The position numbers and the translations under genes were made by a program. A stretch of 64,000 nucleotides of DNA. Source: Brachynemurus nebulosus (taxonomy: Eukaryota; Arthropoda; Insecta; Neuroptera; Myrmeleontidae). Shown one piece after another: positions 60,335-64,000 of this stretch. The DNA lies in NCBI GenBank assembly GCA_035578155.1, contig JAPWDM010000004.1, positions 33,745,887 to 33,809,886 of the forward strand, written 5' to 3'. Position 1 is the stretch's first letter, and the number at the start of each line of letters is the position of its first letter. The notes beneath the pieces are model-generated. The model did no database searches. It had not been told where the DNA came from and worked only from the letters and a program-made list of their open reading frames with translations.

Positions 60335-60596
60335 ATATCGTCGGCCATCTCACGAATGGTCGTATCTCATTTTTCCTGATTTTTCCATTTATGACGATTT
60401 GTGAAACATTAATCGAAGTCCAAGTGAGAAAATCGTAAACCATTAATCAATACAGTTTCTAAACAGTAAAAACTAGGGATACAACGGTTTGCGAGACTTA
60501 TCTAAAATGCTGAATAAATATTGTCGGTGTCGCAACTCAAAATTTGAATAGTGATACGAAATGAGATACGACCATTCGTGAGATGGCCGACGATAT
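60335..60596. mobile_element. MITE with perfect 37-bp inverted ends
   Basis: ATATCGTCGGCCATCTCACG at 60335 and its exact complement at 60596. The match continues through AATGGTCGTATCTCATTT. 262 bp. Confidence 0.8.
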
Positions 60597-60599
60597 TAA

Positions 60600-62480
60600 T
60601 TCATATACCTAAACGTAACTTACCTAATATTTCAAACTTTTGATTTAAGATTGGACATTTTATATTATGTGGGTTAAATTAATTGATAAGACATTCAAAT
60701 AAGAGAGTTTTAGGTATTAGGTATTGTTTCAGGAGGATTGAGATTTTTTTTTAACGGTAACTGAGGACTGAAATAAAGTATCAAGGGACTACCCTCCTGC
60801 TAATTTTCTCTATGAAACAATGTGTTTGTTTGCACTTTGTTAGTTCTTGTGAGTATTTTTTCTATTTTTGATAAAATTATTATTGTGGGACCGAACTAAA
60901 ATTGAGTTCAAGGTTGAAAATTATAATTTTAGTACGAGATTGGTGGTATTTTAGTAAAAAGAGAGCGGCAGGCTTTCCTATTTTGAATAAGGAGTTCAAA
61001 TTGTGTTCTCTAAATTATAATTTTTTTTTTTAAATGATTCTACCTCAAAAATGATTCCAACGTCAGGGTGGGAATTATACGACAAATATTTGCAAACGCA
61101 TTATTGTTGATATTACTTATTTAGTGGGAGATCGAATGTTTACAAACAACTGCAAATCATTGTAAAAGGTTTGAAGTAAATTTTTTTCGATAGTTGTGTA
61201 TACTAAAAGAAATTTAGTCATTTTAATAGCAAAAATGGAAAAGCAAATTACCATAATTTAACCAATCACTCGAATTCAAATCATTTTCATATATCTTGAT
61301 TTGAGAAAATAGAAATTTTTTAATTTGATAATGTCATCAAGTTTACTCAATTTTTTTAATACTTTAAAAATTGTTAATTTTTTTTAATACTTTAAAAATT
61401 GTTAAAAAAGGGCGTAAGTACAGAGATACCATTTTGAGAAAAGATCATTTCAAAGTTTGGATGCCTAGTATGAAGTTAAAAACTGAAAAACTGGTAACTG
61501 TCATGTTATACAATAGGTAGCACTAATAACATACTATATGTATTAAGATTAAAAAAAAAAGTGAATATCAGTTGCCATTACATACTTTTTCGAATTTTTT
61601 CGAAGTATGGCTTACGTCCTTTTTGCAGATAAAATTTTGATTTAACGAAAACATAAATTCTTTTTTTTTTTTTTTGAGATTCTAATTAAACTTTGTCAGC
61701 AGATTTATTAAATTCTAAACTAAAACATTTGATTCCTGTTAATTTCATGATTATGCATACGTACACTTGTACAGTGTCCGCCTGAAAGTTGGTTATATGT
61801 TGAAAACGATCGTCACAAAAATATTCAGTATGCCTTGAATGGCCCTTTTATCACATTATCTTTATCTATTCAGTCTCACCTAATTTAACAAATTGCATAC
61901 AATAGACTTTAAATTATGGAAAATCCTAAATGTGAACTGAAAAATGTGCTAAAATATACCAACGAATAAATCTTTCTGTATCTTTCTAATCCAAACAAAA
62001 GTTTGAATACCGACGTCTTTTTGCAATAGGTATCGATATTTATTCCTCACTAACATTTAAAATACCGTAATTCCTGTATGTCAGTATTTTTTCGGTATTA
62101 AATTTATGAAGATTTTTCAGTGCCTTAAAATGACAGAATGATGAAATTGAAAGCAAATTATCGATTTGTTTTTTCAAAATTAGGTATATATAGTACCATT
62201 AATTAAAAATTTCTGTCGAACCAAACACATATTTTTAAAAGGAATTGCGACATTTTGATAGAAATTCATCATTTGAATGAAAAGTTCACATCCAAGTTAC
62301 TCTAATTCAACCAATAACGCTAAATCAAATTACTTCTATAATAGGCTAGTCAATTTATTTAAAAGAAAACTAGTTAGCGGAAAGTTTAGTCACAGTCCTA
62401 ATAATCTTCATTCTTTATGTTTTCTGGGTCGCTGAACACGAATTTGAGGTTTGCTGATAGATATTTTGCCCGGAACATTG
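60600..62480. other. Intergenic DNA, no gene seen
   Basis: AT-rich. A short tandem duplication of TTTTAATACTTTAAAAATTG lies at about 61355-61405. Confidence 0.45.
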
Positions 62481-64000
62481 ATTATTTTGCGATAAACATC
62501 AAATTTTTGTTAATTTTCTTAGATTTCTTACCTTAATCTTGGTAAATATGCATTTTCTCGAAAAAGTTGTTCTTTACAAAATTAAAGTAGACAAAATTTC
62601 CTACAAATTTTGTACATAACAATTTTTTCTACGACCAACCGCTATGCCGCTAGAACGCATTAAAAAACCGGCGTAATTTTTAAAAATAAAAATTGCCAAT
62701 TGTCACTGGCTTTTGTCGATAAAAAAATTTTTGCCGTCAGTTGCCAGAAAACCACGCATGGGATCTGGTTGAAATTTTCGTTGGTTATTACTAATATAAT
62801 AAACAACAACACGTCATGCCATCAGAAAATACATGGCTGTTCCATTTCCCGGAATTACACTTCAAATCATCATTATTATAAACGCTTATTTACACAAAAA
62901 AATTTTTTGGCTGTCAATTTCCATAAAACCGCGCATAGGATTTGGTTAAAATTTTTGCTGGTTATTACTAACATAATAAGCAACATAATTCCGTGCCAGC
63001 AGAAAATACATGGTTAACCTTTTTCCCAAAATTTGACTTCGAATCATGTTTTATAGGCGCTATTTTCAATAAAAAAAATTTTTTTGCGTTCAGTTGCCAG
63101 TAAACCAAGCATAGGATATGGCTCAAATTTTCGTTGATTGTTGTTAATATAAGGAGCAGCAAAACGCCATTCCAGCAAAAAATGCACGGCTAGCCGTTTT
63201 CGCAAAATTTGACTTTGAAAGATGTATTATAGGCGCTTTTTTTAACAAAAAAATTTTTTACCGTCAATTGTCAGAAAACTACGCATAGGATCTGGTTCAA
63301 ATTTTCGTTGATTATTACTAATATAGTAAGCAACAAGACACCATGCCAGCAGAAAATACACGGCTAGTCGTTTTCCCAAAATTTGACTTCAAATGATGTA
63401 TTATAGGCGCTTTTTACAACAAATAATTTTTTTTGCCGTCAATTGCCAGAAAACTACGCATAGGATCTGGTTTAAATTTTCACTGGTTGTTACGATTAAT
63501 CGAGACAATAAGACACAATGCCAACAAAAAATACACGGCTAGCCGTTTTTCCGAAATTGTATCAATTGAGTAATTTTAATTAAAAATTGGTTTGTAACTC
63601 ATTTGTCTCCAATTTTCTTCTAGATTTTACGATTTTACAAATCTATATTTTAGACGAGGCTCGTAATCAGCGGACCCAATAGTTTATTAATTTTTAAGTT
63701 TATTTTGCTAAGTTTATTATACATGTCCAAAACTATCGTAACATGGGTCATTTCCATGGAAATCGAAAGAAAATGGTAAGATTAAGGTTTTTTTATTTTT
63801 AAAAATTACGCCCATTTTTTAGTGCGTTCTAACGGCGTAGCGGTTGGTCGTAGAAAGAATTGTGATGTATAAAATTTGTAGGAAATTTTGTCGACTTTAA
63901 TTTTGTAAAGAACAACATTTTCGAGAAAATGCATATTTACCAAGATTAAGATTAAAAACCTAAAAAATTAACAAAAATTTGAATTTTTTCGCAAAATAAT
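62481..64000. mobile_element. Foldback element with 176-bp satellite core, reaching the window end
   Basis: The left arm (62481-62690) and right arm (63780-64000) are inverted copies, sharing GTAAATATGCATTTTCTCGA and ACGACCAACCGCTA. Between them lie five units of about 176 bp. The right arm ends at or beyond the window edge, so the outer limit is unknown. Confidence 0.75.
62690..63560. repeat. 176-bp tandem repeat, five units
   Basis: CAGTTGCCAGAAAACCACGC and variants recur at about 62737, 62914, 63090, 63262 and 63439. Each is followed by GGATCTGGTT-type sequence and a TTGGTTATTACTAATAT-type sequence. Confidence 0.8.

Noticed and set aside
62700..63017. 105-codon frame with an internal duplication
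   Set aside because: It spans two 176-bp satellite units; the frame is lost in the other units.

Overview
The window looks like nuclear DNA of an insect. It is strongly AT-rich, has GT-AG introns, carries two animal genes and is crowded with DNA transposons, MITEs and microsatellites. A degenerate CCTAA array and widespread arthropod repeat motifs fit an insect, probably not a fly and possibly a hemipteran; that last step is inference. No bacterial, viral or CRISPR feature was seen.

Two protein genes are supported. Polycomb (21201-23159, + strand, two exons) has a split chromodomain with an intact aromatic cage and a C-terminal Polycomb box. A TBC1D8/TBC1D9-type Rab GTPase-activating protein (52739 down to 38328, - strand) was assembled here from 12 exons. 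Every junction keeps phase, and the 1140-residue product has two GRAM domains, a TBC domain with both catalytic fingers, and an EF-hand. A possible orphan exon lies just beyond its 3' end (37806-38027).

Layout. 1-4560: a dispersed repeat built around a (TA)n tract, in two copies, one split by a Tc1 element and by a MITE. 5532-9600: a pogo-like MITE family, a hAT MITE with an exact 8-bp target duplication, a hairpin, and a foldback element made of 125-bp units. 10752-16331: a pogo-like relic with a PHD-like finger remnant, split by a 4.6-kb foldback element with 9-bp target duplications. 16731-20280: a hairpin, a second pogo-like element, a tRNA-like relic and a G/C-tract element. 21201-23159: Polycomb. 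23160-36430: intergenic DNA with many palindromic MITEs, including a palindrome hit twice by a TTAA-targeting MITE. 36441-37410: an inverted-repeat element containing 120-bp tandem repeats and an exactly resolvable Harbinger-like insertion. 38328-52739: the TBC gene, with TEs in its introns. 53900-64000: a third copy of the (TA)n repeat, a second TTAA element, a hAT inside a 2.3-kb inverted-repeat element, and a foldback element with a 176-bp satellite that meets the window end.

The two genes have no evident joint function. The main novelty is the number of foldback elements whose arms or cores are tandem repeats, and the clean nested insertions that let their history be read.
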